Under the pieces are notes generated by a model. It made no database searches and had not been told where the DNA came from. It saw nothing but the letters and a program-made list of their open reading frames with translations. 64,000 nt of DNA, from contig NW_027476215.1 of NCBI RefSeq assembly GCF_051020955.1, positions 62,001-126,000 on the forward strand. The letters are read 5' to 3'. This document shows positions 1 through 12,593 of this stretch, one piece after another. Position 1 is the first letter of the stretch. Every line of letters starts with the position of its first letter. Source of the DNA: Megalopta genalis (lineage: Eukaryota > Arthropoda > Insecta > Hymenoptera > Halictidae). Made by a program: the position numbers and the translations under genes.

Positions 1-1965
1 TCGCATGCAATTGAAGCTAAATCATGTATATCACAATTATTTCAAGCTAAACCATTTGATTCGCATGGATTTCAAAATAAGCCTTCTACTTCGCATTGAT
101 TTTAATCTAAATCATCTGTTTCGGATGGATTTAAAGCTATCTCGTTTGTTTCGCATGCAGTTGAAGCTAAATCATGTATGTCACAAGTATTTGAAGCTGA
201 ACCATTTGTTTCGCACGAATATCAGGCTAAACCATGTGTTTGGAATGAATTTGAAGCTAAATCATGTGTTTCGCATAGATTTGAAGCTAACTCATTTGTT
301 ACGCATGCAGTTGAAGCTGAATCATGTATATCCCAAGTATTTGAAGCTCAACCAATTGATTCGCATGGATTTGAAGATAAGCCTTCTACTTCGCATTGAT
401 TTTAATCTAAATCATGTGTTTCGCATGCATTTGAAGCTAATCGTTTGTATCGCATGGGGTTGAAGCTAAATCATGTATATCACAAGTATTTGCAGCTAAA
501 CCATTTGATTCGCATGGATTTGATGCAATGCCATCTACTTCGCTTTTATTTGAAACTGAATCATGTGTTTCTCTTGAATTTGAAGCTAACTAGTTTGTTT
601 CGTAATGCAGTTGAAGCTAAATCATGTATATCACAATTATTTGAAGCTAAACCATTTGATTCGCATGGATTTCAAAATAAGCCTTCTACTTCGCATTGAT
701 TTTAATCTAAATCATCTGCTTCGCATGGATTTAAAGCTATCTCGTTTGTTTCGCATGCAGTTGAAGTTAAATCATGTATATCACAGGTATTTGAAGCTAA
801 ACCAGTTGTTTCGCATGGATTCGAAGATAAGCCTTCTAAATCGCATTGATTTCAAGCTAAATCATGTGTTTCGCATGGATTTGAAGCTAACTCGCTAGTT
901 TTGCATGCTGTTGAAGCTTATTCATGTACATCACAAGTATTTGAAGCTAAACCATTTGTTTCGCAAGGATTCGAAGATCAGCCTTCTACTTCGCATTGAT
1001 TTGAAGCGAAACCATGTGTTTCGCTTGGATTTCAAGCTAACTCGTTTGTTTCGCATGCTATTGAAGCTAAATAATGTATCAAACAAGTATTTGAAGCTAA
1101 ACCATTTGTTTCGCATGGATTCGAAGATCAGCCTTCTACTTCGCATTGATAAGAAGCTAAATCATGTGTTTCGCTTGGATTTCAAGCTAACTCGTTTGTT
1201 TCGCATGCAATTGAAGCTAAATCATGTATATCACAATTATTTGAAGCTAAACCATTTGATTCGCATGGATTTCAAAATAAGCCTTCTACTTCGCATTGAT
1301 TTTAATCTAAATCATCTGTTTCGGATGGATTTAAAGCTATCTCGTTTCTTTCGCATGCAGTTGAAGATAAATCATGTATATCACAGGTATTTGAAGCTAA
1401 ACCATTTGTTTCGCATGGATTCGAATATAAGCCTTCTAAATCGCATTGATGTCAAGCTAAATCATATGTTTCGCATAGATTTGAAGCTAACTCGCTAATT
1501 TTGCATGTTGTTGAAGCTTATTCATGTATATCACAAGTATTTGAAGCTAAACCATTTGTTCGCATGGATTCGAAGATCAGCCTTCTACTTCGCATTGATA
1601 AGAAGCTAACTCATGTGTTTCGCATGGATTTGAAGCTAACTCGTTACTTTTGCATGCTGTTGCAGCTAAATCATGTATATCACAAGTATTTGAAGCTAAA
1701 CCATTTGTTTCGCAAGGTTACGAAGATCAGCCTTCTACTTCGCATTGATAAGAAGCAAAATCATGTGTTTCGCATGGATTTGAAGCTAACTCGTTCGTTT
1801 CGCTTGCATTTGAAGCTAAATCATGCACATCACAAGTATTTGAAGCTGAACCACTTGTTTCGCATGGATTTGAAGATAAGCCTTCTACTTCGCATTGATT
1901 TGAAGCTAAATCATGTGTTTCGAATGGATTTGAAGCTAACCGTTTGTTTCGCATGCAATTGTACC
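1..1965 (+). repeat. Segmental copy, left-truncated (partner 12,594-14,558)
   Basis: This stretch matches 12,594-14,558 at an offset of 12,593 (12,594 after a one-base deletion near 1,560). The order of monomer variants is the same, including the TATCAGGC monomer at 211 (partner 12,804), the A monomer with CGCATGGGGTTG at 450, and the rare AAATAATGTATCAAAC junction near 1,070. The window edge cuts the copy, so its true left end is unseen. The part from about 450 also matches 5,966-7,480, making that section three-copy. Confidence 0.85.
600..630 (+). repeat. 31-bp monomer (TCGTAATG insertion)
   Basis: The A monomer begins TCGTAATGCAG instead of TCGCATGCAG, one base longer than normal. It restores the phase lost in the 29-bp E monomer at 421-449, where CTAACTCG has become CTAATCG. 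The pair recurs together at many places, for example near 13,195, 18,800, 21,050, 22,550 and 40,390. The two indels therefore spread as a linked cassette and did not arise repeatedly. Confidence 0.8.
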
Positions 1966-2209
1966 TACATCATGTATATCACAATTATTTGAAGCTAAAC
2001 CATTTGATTCGCATGGATTTGATGCAATGCCATCTACTTCGCTTTTATTTGAAACTGAATCATGTGTTTCTCTTGAATTTGAAGCTAACTAGTTTGTTTC
2101 GTAATGCAGTTGAAGCTAAATCATGTATATCACAATTATTTGAAGCTAAACCATTTGATTCGCATGGATTTCAAAATAAGCCTTCTACTTCGCATTGATT
2201 TTAATCTAA

Positions 2210-4187
2210 ATCATCTGTTTCGCATGGATTTAAAGCTATCTCGTTTGTTTCGCATGCAGTTGAAGCTAAATCATGTATGTCACAAGTATTTGAAGCTGAA
2301 CCATTTGTTTCGCACGAATATCAGGCTAAACCATGTGTTTGGAATGAATTTGAAGCTAAATCATGTGTTTCTCTTGGATATGAAGCTAACTCGTTTGTTT
2401 CGCATGCAGTTGAAGCTAAATCATGTATATCACAGGTATTTGAAGCTAAACCAGTTGTTTCGCATGGATTCGAAGATAAGCCTTCTAAATCGCATTGATT
2501 TCAAGCTAAATCATGTGTTTCGCATGGATTTGAAGCTAACTCGCTAGTTTTGCATGCTGTTGAAGCTTATTCATGTACATCACAAGTATTTGAAGTTAAA
2601 CCATTTGTTTCGCAAGGATTCGAAGATCAGCCTTCTACTTCGCATTGATAAGAAGCTAAATCATGTGTTTCGCTTGGATTTCAAGCTAACCCGTTCGTTT
2701 CGCATGCAGTTGAAGCTAAATCATGTATATCACAAGTATGTGAAGCTAAACCATTTGCTACGCATGGATTTTAAGCTAAGCCTTCTACTTCGCATTGATT
2801 TGATGCTAATCGGGTGTTTCGCATGGATTTGAAGCTAAGCCTTCAACTTCGTGTTGACTTGATGCTAACTCATGTTTTTCGCTTGGATTTGAAGCTAACT
2901 CGTTTGTTTCGCATGCAGTTGAAGCTAAATCATGTATATCACAAGTATTTGGAGCTGAACCATTTGTTTCGCATGGATTTCAAAATAAGCCTTCTACTTC
3001 GCATTGATTTTAATCTAAATCATCTGTTTCGGATGGATTTAAAGCTATCTCGTTTGTTTCGCATGCAGTTGAAGATAAATCATGTATATCACAGGTATTT
3101 GAAGCTAAACCAGTTGTTTCGCATGGATTCGAAGATAAGCCTTCTAAATCGCATTGATTTCAAGCTAAATCATGTGTTTCGCATGGATTTGAAGCTAACT
3201 CGCTAGTTTTGCATGCTGTTGAAGCTTATTCATGTACATCACAAGTATTTGAAGTTAAATCATTTGTTTCGCAAGGATTCGAAGATCAGCCTTCTACTTC
3301 GCATTGATAAGAAGCTAAATCATGTGTTTCGCTTGGATTTCAAGCTAACCCGTTTGTTTCGCATGCAACTGAAGCTAAATCATGTATATCAAAATTATTT
3401 GAAGCTAAACCATTTGATTCGCATGGATTTCAAAATAAGCCTTCTACTTGCATTGATTTTAATCTAAATCATCTGTTTCGGATGGATTTAAAGCTATCTC
3501 GTTTTTTTCGCATGCAGTTGAAGATAAATCATGTATATCACAGGTATTTGAAGCTAAACCATTTGTTTCGCATGGATTCGAATATAAGCCTTCTAAATCG
3601 CATTGATGTCAAGCTAAATCATATGTTTCGCATAGATTTGAAGCTAACTCGCTAATTTTGCTTGCTGTTGAAGTTTATTCATGTATATCACAAGTATTTG
3701 AAGCTAAACCATTTGTTTCGCAAGGATTCGAAGATCAGCCTTCTACTTCGCATTGATAAGAAGCTAACTCATGTGTTTCGCATGGATTTGAAGCTAACTC
3801 GTTAGTTTTGCATGCTGTTGAAGCTAAATCATGTATATCACAAGTATTTGAAGCTAAACCATTTGTTTCGCAAGGATACGAAGATCAGCCTTCTACTTCG
3901 CATTGATAAGAAGCAAAATCATGTGTTTCGCATGGATTTGAAGCTAACTCGTTCGTTTCGCTTGCATTTGAAGCTAACTCATGCAGATCACAAGTATTTG
4001 AAGCTGAACCACTTGTTTCGCATGGATTTGAAGATAAGCCTTCTACTTCGCATTGATTTGAAGCTAAATCATGTGTTTCGAATGGATTTGAAGCTAACTC
4101 GTTTGTTTCGCATGCAATTGAAGCTAAATCATGTATATCACAATTATTTGAAGCTAAACCATTTGATTCGCATGGATTTCAAAATAA
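2210..4187 (+). repeat. Segmental copy (partners 14,653-16,631 and, in part, 7,736-9,104)
   Basis: This stretch follows the same monomer order as 14,653-16,631 at an offset of 12,443-12,444. From about 2,819 it also matches 7,736 onward at an offset of 4,917. A private one-base deletion (ACTTGCATTG for ACTTCGCATTG) near 3,446 is shared by copies near 8,363, 15,890 and 40,923, so all four descend from one ancestor. The match to 7,736 onward fails near 4,187, where CCTTCTACT here faces CCTACTACT in the partners. Confidence 0.8.
2700..2908 (+). repeat. Seven-monomer unit A-B-C-D-C-D-E
   Basis: The normal A-B-C-D-E order is interrupted by a second C-D pair before E. The second D is distinctive (TCGTGTTGACTTGATG at 2,849) and the first D is 29 bp (GCTAATCGGG). 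The same heptamer with the TCGTGTTG monomer occurs at 7,616-7,825, 9,175-9,384 and 15,143-15,352. The unit looks like a register slip that was then copied along the array. Confidence 0.9.
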
Positions 4188-5156
4188 GCCTTCTACTTCG
4201 CATTGATTTTAATCTAAATCATCTGTTTCGGATGGATTTAAAGCTATCTCGTTTTCTTCGCATGCAGTTGAAGATAAATCATGTATATCACAGGTATTTG
4301 AAGCTAAACCATTTGTTTCGCATGGATTCGAATATAAGCCTTCTAAATCGCATTGATGTCAAGCTAAATCATATGTTTCGCATAGATTTGAAGCTAACTC
4401 GCTAATTTTGCATGCTGTTGAAGCTTATTCATGTATATCACAAGTATTTGAAGCTAAACCATTTGTTTCGCAAGGATTCGAAGATCAGCCTTCTACTTCG
4501 CATTGATAAGAAGCTAACTCATGTGTTTCGCATGGATTTGAAGCTAACTCGTTAGTTTTGCATGCTGTTGAAGCTAAATCATGTATATCACAAGTATTTG
4601 AAGCTAAACCATTTGTTTCGCAAGGATACGAAGATCAGCCTTCTACTTCGCATTGATAAGAAGCAAAATCATGTGTTTCGCATGGATTTGAAGCTAACTA
4701 GTTCGTTTCGCTTGCATTTGAAGCTAAATCATGCACATCACAAGTATTTGAAGCTGAACCACTTGTTTCGCATGGATTTGAAGATAAGCCTTCTACTTCG
4801 CATTGATTTGAAGCTAAATCATGTGTGTCGAATGGATTTGAAGCAAACTCGATTGTTTCGCATGCAATTGAAGCTACATCATGTATATCACAATTATTTG
4901 AAGCTAAACCATTTGATTCGCATGGATTTCAAAATAAGCCTTCTACTTCGCATTGATTTTAATCTAAATCATCTGTTTCGGATGGATTTAAAGCTATCTC
5001 GTTTGTTTCGCATGCAGTTGAAGATAAATCATGTATATCACAAGTATTTGAAGCTAATCCATTTGTTTCGCGTGGATTCGAAGATCAGCCTTCTACTTCG
5101 CATTGATTTGAAGTTAAATCATATGTTTCGCATGGATTTGAAGCGAATCGTTTGTA
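4188..5156 (+). repeat. Pentamer stretch with a distant copy near 44.6-45.2 kb
   Basis: This contains no gene, only ordinary pentamers. From about 4,590 it matches 44,614-45,180 at an offset of 40,024. Both carry the unusual D/E junction GTGTGTCGAATGG (4,827 and 44,851) followed by CGATTGTTTCG and an A monomer with GAAGCTACATC. Related copies near 19,975, 24,320 and 31,065 have GTGTGTCGAATGTATT. The 40,024-bp distance equals 1,335 monomers less 26 single-base losses, a whole number of pentamers once the five intervening heptamers are counted. Confidence 0.75.
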
Positions 5157-5366
5157 TCGCATGCAGTTGAAGCTAAATCATGTATATCCCAAGTATTTGA
5201 AGCTAAACAATTTGATTCGCATGGATTTCAAAGTAAGCCTTCTACTTCGCATTGATTTTAATCTAAATCATCTGTTTCGGATGGATTCGAAGATAAGCCT
5301 TCTAAGTCGCATTGATTTCAAGCTAAATCATACGTTTCGCATGGATTTGAAGCTAACTCGCTAGTT
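5157..5366 (+). repeat. Seven-monomer unit, second type
   Basis: The order is A-B-C-D-C-D-E, but the inserted C is a fused form (TCGGATGGATTCGAAG at 5,277) that joins an E-like start to a C-type body. This suggests an unequal crossover between an E and a C monomer. The same fusion is found in the heptamer at 12,234-12,443. Confidence 0.88.
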
Positions 5367-5965
5367 TTGCATGCTGTTGAAGCTTATTCATGTACATCAC
5401 AAGTATTTGGAGCTAAACCACTTGTTTCGCAAGGATTCGAAGATCAGCCTTCTACTTCGCATTGATAAGAAGCAAAATCATGTGTTTCGCATGGATTTGA
5501 AGCTAACTCGTTCGTTTCGATTGCATTTGAAGCTAAATCATGCACATCACAAGTATTTGAAGCTGAACCACTTGTTTCGCATGGATTTGAAGATAAGCCT
5601 TCTACTTCGCATTGATTTGAAGCTAAATCATGTGTTTCGAATGGATTTGAAGCTAACTCGTTTGTTTCGCATGCAATTGAAGCTAAATCATGTATATCAC
5701 AATTATTTAAAGCTAAACCATTTGATTCGCATGGATTTCAAAATAAGCCTTCTACTTCGCATTGATTTTAATCTAAATCATCTGTTTCGGATGGATTTAA
5801 AGCTATCTCGTTTGTTTCGCACGCAGTTGAAGATAAATCATGTATATCACAAGTATTTGAAGCTAATCCATTTGTTTCGCGTGGATTCGAAGATCAGCCT
5901 TCTACTTCGCATTGATTTGAAGTTAAATCATATGTTTCGCTTGGATTTGAAGCTAATCGTTTGTA

Positions 5966-7480
5966 TCGCATGCAGTTGAAGCTAAATCATGTATATCAAA
6001 AGTATTTGAAGCTAAACTATTTGATTCGCATGGATTTGATGCTATGCCATCTACTTCGCTTTTATTTGAAACTGAATCATGTGTTTCTCTTGAATTTGAA
6101 GCTAACTAGTTTGTTTCGTAATGCAGTTGAAGCTAAATCATGTATATCACAATTATTTGAAGCTAAACCATTTGATTCGCATGGATTTCAAAATAAGCCT
6201 TCTACTTCGCATTGATTTTAATCTAAATCATCTGTTTCGCATGGATTTAAAGCTATCTCGTTTGTTTCGCATGCAGTTGAAGTTAAATCATGTATATCAC
6301 AGGTATTTGAAGCTAAACCAGTTGTTTCGCATGGATTCGAAGATAAGCCTTCTAAATCGCATTGATTTCAAGCTAAATCATGTGTTTCGCATGAATTTGA
6401 AGCTAACTCGCTAGTTTTGCATGCTGTTGAAGCTTATTCATGTACATCACAAGTATTTGAAGCTAAACCATTTGTTTCGCAAGGATTCGAAGATCAGCCT
6501 TCTACTTCGCATTGATTTGAAGCGAAACCATGTGTTTCGCTTGGATTTCAAGCTAACTCGTTTGTTTCGCATGCTATTGAAGCTAAATAATGTATCAAAC
6601 AAGTATTTGAAGCTAAACCATTTGTTTCGCATGGATTCGAAGATCAGCCTTCTACTTCGCATTGATAAGAAGCTAAATCATGTGTTTCGCTTGGATTTCA
6701 AGCTAACTCGTTTGTTTCGCATGCAATTGAAGCTAAATCATGTATATCACAATTATTTGAAGCTAAACCATTTGATTCGCATGGATTTCAAAATAAGCCT
6801 TCTACTTCGCATTGATTTTAATCTAAATCATCTGTTTCGGATGGATTTAAAGCTATCTCGTTTTTTTCGCATGCAGTTGAAGATAAATCATGTATATCAC
6901 AGGTATTTGAAGCTAAACCATTTGTTTCGCATGGATTCGAATATAAGCCTTCTAAATCGCATTGATGTCAAGCTAAATCATATGTTTCGCATAGATTTGA
7001 AGCTAACTCGCTAATTTTGCATGTTGTTGAAGCTTATTCATGTATATCACAAGTATTTGAAGCTAAACCATTTGTTTCGCAAGGATTCGAAGATCAGCCT
7101 TCTACTTCGCATTGATAAGAAGCTAACTCATGTGTTTCGCATGGATTTGAAGCTAACTCGTTACTTTTGCATGCTGTTGAAGCTAAATCATGTATATCAC
7201 AAGTATTTGAAGCTAAACCATTTGTTTCGCAAGGTTACGAAGATCAGCCTTCTACTTCGCATTGATAAGAAGCAAAATCATGTGTTTCGCATGGATTTGA
7301 AGCTAACTCGTTCGTTTCGCTTGCATTTGAAGCTAAATCATGCACATCACAAGTATTTGAAGCTGAACCACTTGTTTCGCATGGATTTGAAGATAAGCCT
7401 TCTACTTCGCATTGATTTGAAGCTAAATCATGTGTTTCGAATGGATTTGAAGCTAACCGTTTGTTTCGCATGCAATTGAA
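5966..7480 (+). repeat. Segmental copy (offset 5,516 from 450-1,965)
   Basis: This stretch repeats the variant order of 450-1,965 and 13,043-14,558. The 5,516-bp distance is 184 monomers minus four single-base deletions. 184 is not a multiple of five, but the interval holds two seven-monomer units (2,700 and 5,157), which account for the remainder exactly. Near 5,990 the B monomer reads TATCAAAAGTATTTG, a private change absent from the other two copies. Confidence 0.82.
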
Positions 7481-7499
7481 CCTACATCATGTATATCAC

Positions 7500-8114
7500 A
7501 ATTATTTGAAGCTAAACCATTTGATTCGCATGGATTTCAAAATAAGCCTACTACTTCGCATTGATTTTAAGCTAAATCATCTGTTTCGGATGGATTTAAA
7601 GCTATCTCGATTGTTTCGCATGCAGTTGAAGATAAATCATGTATATCACAGGTATTTGAAGCTAAACCAGTTGTTTCGCATGGATTCGAAGATCAGCCTT
7701 CTACTTCGCATTGATTTGATGCTAAATCGGGTGTTTCGCATGGATTTGAAGCTAAGCCTTCAACTTCGTGTTGACTTGATGCTAACTCATGTTTTTCGCT
7801 TGGATTTGAAGCTAACTCGTTTGTTTCGCATGCAGTTGAAGCTAAATCATGTATATCACAAGTATTTGGAGCTGAACCATTTGTTTCGCATGGATTTCAA
7901 GATAAGCCTTCTACTTCGCATTGATTTTAATCTAAATCATCTGTTTCGGATGGATTTAAAGCTATCTCGTTTGTTTCGCATGCAGTTGAAGATAAATCAT
8001 GTATATCACAGGTATTTGAAGCTAAACCAGTTGTTTCGCATGGATTCGAAGATAAGCCTTCTAAATCGCATTGATTTCAAGCTAAATCATGTGTTTCGCA
8101 TGGATTTGAAGCTA
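7500..8114 (+). repeat. Segmental copy (partner 9,059-9,673, offset 1,559)
   Basis: This roughly 615-bp stretch, including the heptamer at 7,616, is repeated at 9,059-9,673. The offset of 1,559 is 52 monomers less one base, meaning nine pentamers plus one heptamer. At the right end the E monomers differ (GCTAACGCGCTAG here, GCTAACTCGTTAG in the partner), which marks the breakpoint. Confidence 0.8.
7616..7825 (+). repeat. Seven-monomer unit A-B-C-D-C-D-E
   Basis: Same composition as the unit at 2,700, with the marker D monomer TCGTGTTGACTTG at 7,766 and no 29-bp monomer, so it is a full 210 bp. The C-D-E end matches 2,819-2,908 at an offset of 4,917. Confidence 0.9.
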
Positions 8115-8691
8115 ACGCGCTAGTTTTGCATGCTGTTGAAGCTTATTCATGTACATCACAAGTATTTGAAGTTAAACCATTTGTTTCGCAAGGATTCGAA
8201 GATCAGCCTTCTACTTCGCATTGATAAGAAGCTAAATCATGTGTTTCGCTTGGATTTCAAGCTAACCCGTTTGTTTCGCATGCAACTGAAGCTAAATCAT
8301 GTATATCACAATTATTTGAAGCTAAACCATTTGATTCGCATGGATTTCAAAATAAGCCTTCTACTTGCATTGATTTTAATCTAAATCATCTGTTTCGGAT
8401 GGATTTAAAGCTATCTCGTTTTTTTCGCATGCAGTTGAAGATAAATCATGTATATCACAGGTATTTGAAGCTAAACCATTTGTTTCGCATGGATTCGAAT
8501 ATAAGCCTTCTAAATCGCATTGATGTCAAGCTAAATCATATGTTTCGCATAGATTTGAAGCTAACTCGCTAATTTTGCTTGCTGTTGAAGTTTATTCATG
8601 TATATCACAAGTATTTGAAGCTAAACCATTTGTTTCGCAAGGATTCGAAGATCAGCCTTCTACTTCGCATTGATAAGAAGCTAACTCATGT

Positions 8692-9272
8692 GTTTCGCAT
8701 GGATTTGAAGCTAACTCGTTAGTTTTGCATGCTGTTGAAGCTAAATCATGTATATCACAAGTATTTGAAGCTAAACCATTTGTTTCGCAAGGATACGAAG
8801 ATCAGCCTTCTACTTCGCATTGATAAGAAGCAAAATCATGTGTTTCGCATGGATTTGAAGCTAACTCGTTCGTTTCGCTTGCATTTGAAGCTAACTCATG
8901 CAGATCACAAGTATTTGAAGCTGAACCACTTGTTTCGCATGGATTTGAAGATAAGCCTTCTACTTCGCATTGATTTGAAGCTAAATCATGTGTTTCGAAT
9001 GGATTTGAAGCTAACTCGTTTGTTTCGCATGCAATTGAAGCTAAATCATGTATATCACAATTATTTGAAGCTAAACCATTTGATTCGCATGGATTTCAAA
9101 ATAAGCCTACTACTTCGCATTGATTTTAAGCTAAATCATCTGTTTCGGATGGATTTAAAGCTATCTCGATTGTTTCGCATGCAGTTGAAGATAAATCATG
9201 TATATCACAGGTATTTGAAGCTAAACCAGTTGTTTCGCATGGATTCGAAGATCAGCCTTCTACTTCGCATTG
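8692..9272 (+). repeat. Identical direct repeat, copy 1 (partner 9,652-10,232)
   Basis: Reading base by base I found no difference from 9,652-10,232 at an offset of 960 bp. Both begin in the E/A junction CTCGTTAGTTTTGC, pass an A monomer with GCTAACTCATGCAG, and end in the D monomer, where GATTTGATG here faces GATAAGAAG in the partner. 960 bp is 32 monomers: five pentamers plus the heptamer at 9,175. Confidence 0.92.
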
Positions 9273-9384
9273 ATTTGATGCTAAATCGGGTGTTTCGCAT
9301 GGATTTGAAGCTAAGCCTTCAACTTCGTGTTGACTTGATGCTAACTCATGTTTTTCGCTTGGATTTGAAGCTAACTCGTTTGTT
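9175..9384 (+). repeat. Seven-monomer unit A-B-C-D-C-D-E
   Basis: This is a third copy of the TCGTGTTG heptamer (marker at 9,325). It lies across the right breakpoint of the 960-bp tandem duplication, so only its A-B-C part is repeated downstream. Confidence 0.9.
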
Positions 9385-9651
9385 TCGCATGCAGTTGAAG
9401 CTAAATCATGTATATCACAAGTATTTGGAGCTGAACCATTTGTTTCGCATGGATTTCAAGATAAGCCTTCTACTTCGCATTGATTTTAATCTAAATCATC
9501 TGTTTCGGATGGATTTAAAGCTATCTCGTTTGTTTCGCATGCAGTTGAAGATAAATCATGTATATCACAGGTATTTGAAGCTAAACCAGTTGTTTCGCAT
9601 GGATTCGAAGATAAGCCTTCTAAATCGCATTGATTTCAAGCTAAATCATGT

Positions 9652-10232
9652 GTTTCGCATGGATTTGAAGCTAACTCGTTAGTTTTGCATGCTGTTGAAG
9701 CTAAATCATGTATATCACAAGTATTTGAAGCTAAACCATTTGTTTCGCAAGGATACGAAGATCAGCCTTCTACTTCGCATTGATAAGAAGCAAAATCATG
9801 TGTTTCGCATGGATTTGAAGCTAACTCGTTCGTTTCGCTTGCATTTGAAGCTAACTCATGCAGATCACAAGTATTTGAAGCTGAACCACTTGTTTCGCAT
9901 GGATTTGAAGATAAGCCTTCTACTTCGCATTGATTTGAAGCTAAATCATGTGTTTCGAATGGATTTGAAGCTAACTCGTTTGTTTCGCATGCAATTGAAG
10001 CTAAATCATGTATATCACAATTATTTGAAGCTAAACCATTTGATTCGCATGGATTTCAAAATAAGCCTACTACTTCGCATTGATTTTAAGCTAAATCATC
10101 TGTTTCGGATGGATTTAAAGCTATCTCGATTGTTTCGCATGCAGTTGAAGATAAATCATGTATATCACAGGTATTTGAAGCTAAACCAGTTGTTTCGCAT
10201 GGATTCGAAGATCAGCCTTCTACTTCGCATTG
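9652..10232 (+). repeat. Identical direct repeat, copy 2 (partner 8,692-9,272)
   Basis: This is the downstream copy of the 960-bp tandem duplication, with no difference seen over about 580 bp. After 10,232 the sequence switches to a D2-type monomer (GATAAGAAGCAAAATC), so the duplicated tract was later cut or converted here. Confidence 0.92.
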
Positions 10233-10921
10233 ATAAGAAGCAAAATCATGTGTTTCGCATGGATTTGAAGCTAACTCGTTCGTTTCGCTTGCATTTGAAG
10301 CTAAATCATGCACATCACAAGTATTTGAAGCTGAACCACTTGTTTCGCATGGATTTCAAAATAAGCCTTCTACTTCGCATTGATTTTAATCTAAATAATC
10401 TGTTTCGGATGGATTTAAAGCTATCTCATTTTTTTCGCATGCAGTTGAACATAAATCATGTATATCACAGGTATTTGAAGCTAAACCATTTGTTTCGCAT
10501 GGATTCGAATATAAGCCTTCTAAATCGCATTGATGTCAAGCTAAATCATATGTTTCGCATAGATTTGAAGCTAACTCGCTCTTTTTGCATGGTGTTGAAG
10601 CTTATTCATGTATATCACAAGTATTTGAAGCTAAACCATTTGTTTCGCAAGGATTCGAAGATCAGCCTTCTACTTCGCATCGATAAGAAGCAAAATCATG
10701 TGTTTCGCATGGATTTGAAGCTAACTCGTTTGTATCGCATGCAGTTGAAGCTAAATCATGTATATCACAAGTATTTGAAGCTAAACCATTTGTTTCGCAA
10801 GGATTCGAAGATCAGCCTTCTACTTCGCATTGATAAGAAGCTAAATCATGTGTTTCGCATGGATTTGAAGCTAACTCGTTCGTTTCGCTTGCATTTGAAG
10901 CTAAATCATGCACATCAATAG
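9689..10921 (+). other. 410-codon open frame, judged non-coding
   Basis: The frame reads a 10-residue repeat of the type MDLKLNHVFR, rich in K, R, H and L, with no domain, signal peptide or unique segment. It is open only because the repeat lacks stops in this frame. It ends where CTCGTTAG- or CACATCAATAG-like changes create a stop. The differences between units fall at all codon positions and mostly change the residue. I see no promoter or splice structure. Confidence 0.85.
10290..10660 (+). repeat. Segmental copy (partner 16,857-17,227, offset 6,567)
   Basis: Shared private variants tie the pair together: TCTAAATAATCTG in D, CTATCTCATTTTT in E, and the E/A junction CTCTTTTTGCATGGTG at about 10,579 and 17,146. 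One site differs: GTTGAACATAAATC here, GTTGAATATAAATC in the partner. Confidence 0.8.
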
Positions 10922-12118
10922 TATTTGAAGCTGAACCACTTGTTTCGCATGGATTTGAAGATAAGCCTTCTACTTCGCATTGATTTGAAGCTAAATCATG
11001 TGTTTCGCTTGGATTTCAAGCTAACTCGTTTGTTTCGCATGCAATTGAAGCTAAATCATGTATATCACAATTATTTGAAGCTAAACCATTTGATTCGCAT
11101 GGATTTCAAAATAAGCCTTCTACTTCGCATTGATTTTAATCTAAATCATCTGTTTCGGATGGATTTAAAGCTATCTCGTTTTTTTCGCATGCAGTTGAAG
11201 ATAAATCATGTATATCACAGGTATTTGAAGCTAAACCATTTGTTTCGCATGGATTCGAATATAAGCCTTCTAAATCGCATTGATTTGAAGTTAAATCATA
11301 TGTTTCGCATGGATTTGAAGCTAATCGTTTGTATCGCATGCAGTTGAAGCTAAATCATGTATATCACAAGTATTTGTAGCTAAACCATTTCATTCGCATG
11401 GATTTGATGCTATGCCATCTACTTCGCTTTTATTTGAAACTGAATCATGTGTTTCTCTTGAATTTGAAGCTAACACGTTCGTTTCACATGCAGTTGAAGC
11501 TAAATCATGTATGTCACAAGTATTTGAAGCTGAACCATTTGTTTCGCACGAATATCAGGCTAAACCATGTGTTTGGATTGAATTTGAAGCTAAATCGTGC
11601 GTTTCGCATATATTTGAAGCTAACTCATTTGTTACGCATGCAGTTGAAGCTGAATCATGTATATCCCAAGTATTTGAAGCTCAACCATTTGATTCGCATG
11701 GATTTGAAGATAAGCCTTCTACTTCGCATTGATTTTAATCTAAATCATGTGTTTCGCATGCATTTGAAGCTAATCGCTTGTATCGCATGGAGTTGAAGCT
11801 AAATCATGTATATCACAAGTATTTGCAGCTAAACCATTTGATTCGCATGGATTTGATGCAATGCCATCAACTTCGGTTTTATTTGAAACTGAATCATGTG
11901 TTTTTGCTTGAATTTAAAGCTAACTAGTTTGTTTCGTAATGCAGTTGAAGCTAAATCATGTATATCACAATTATTTGAAGCTAAACCATTTGATTCGCAT
12001 GGATTTCAAAATAAACCTTCTACTTCGCATTGATTTTAATCTAAATCATCTGTTTCGCATGGATTTAAAGCTATCTCGTTTGTTTCGCATGCAGTTGAAG
12101 ATAAATCATGTATATCAC
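10735..12118 (+). repeat. 1.4-kb segmental copy (partner 17,601-18,983)
   Basis: Order and variants agree at an offset of 6,866, changing to 6,865 after a one-base difference near 11,895 (GTTTTTGCTTG here, GTTTCTCTTG there). Shared rare features include CATTTCATTCGC, TGGATTGAATTTG and the TATCAGGC monomer (11,544 and 18,410). The 6,866-bp distance is 229 monomers less four bases, 43 pentamers plus two heptamers (12,234 and 15,143). The match stops at a B monomer, CACAAG here against CACAGG there. Confidence 0.82.
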
Positions 12119-12233
12119 AAGTATTTGAAGCTAATCCATTTGTTTCGCGTGGATTCGAAGATCAGCCTTCTACTTCGCATTGATTTGAAGTTAAATCATA
12201 TGTTTCGCATGGATTTGAAGCTAATCGTTTGTA

Positions 12234-12443
12234 TCGCATGCAGTTGAAGCTAAATCATGTATATCCCAAGTATTTGAAGCTAAACAATTTGATTCGCATG
12301 GATTTCAAAGTAAGCCTTCTACTTCGCATTGATTTTAATCTAAATCATCTGTTTCGGATGGATTCGAAGATAAGCCTTCTAAATCGCATTGATTTCAAGC
12401 TAAATCATATGTTTCGCATGGATTTGAAGCTAACTCGCTAGTT
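12234..12443 (+). repeat. Seven-monomer unit, second type
   Basis: The order A-B-C-D-C-D-E carries the fused E/C monomer TCGGATGGATTCG at 12,354, as in the unit at 5,157. The following D differs slightly (CTAAATCGC here, CTAAGTCGC there). Confidence 0.88.
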
Positions 12444-12593
12444 TTGCATGCTGTTGAAGCTTATTCATGTACATCACAAGTATTTGAAGCTGAACCACTT
12501 GTTTCGCATGGATTTGAAGATAAGCCTTCTACTTCGCATTGATTTGAAGCTAAATCATGTGTTTCGAATGGATTTGAAGCTAACTCGTTTGTT

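Noticed and set aside
178..399. Plus-strand frame reading SHGFEAKPFV-type decamers
   Set aside because: The frame meets TGA in almost every normal D monomer (CATTGATTT). It is open only where the variant D with TGGAATGAA replaces it, giving short frames of about 70-110 codons.
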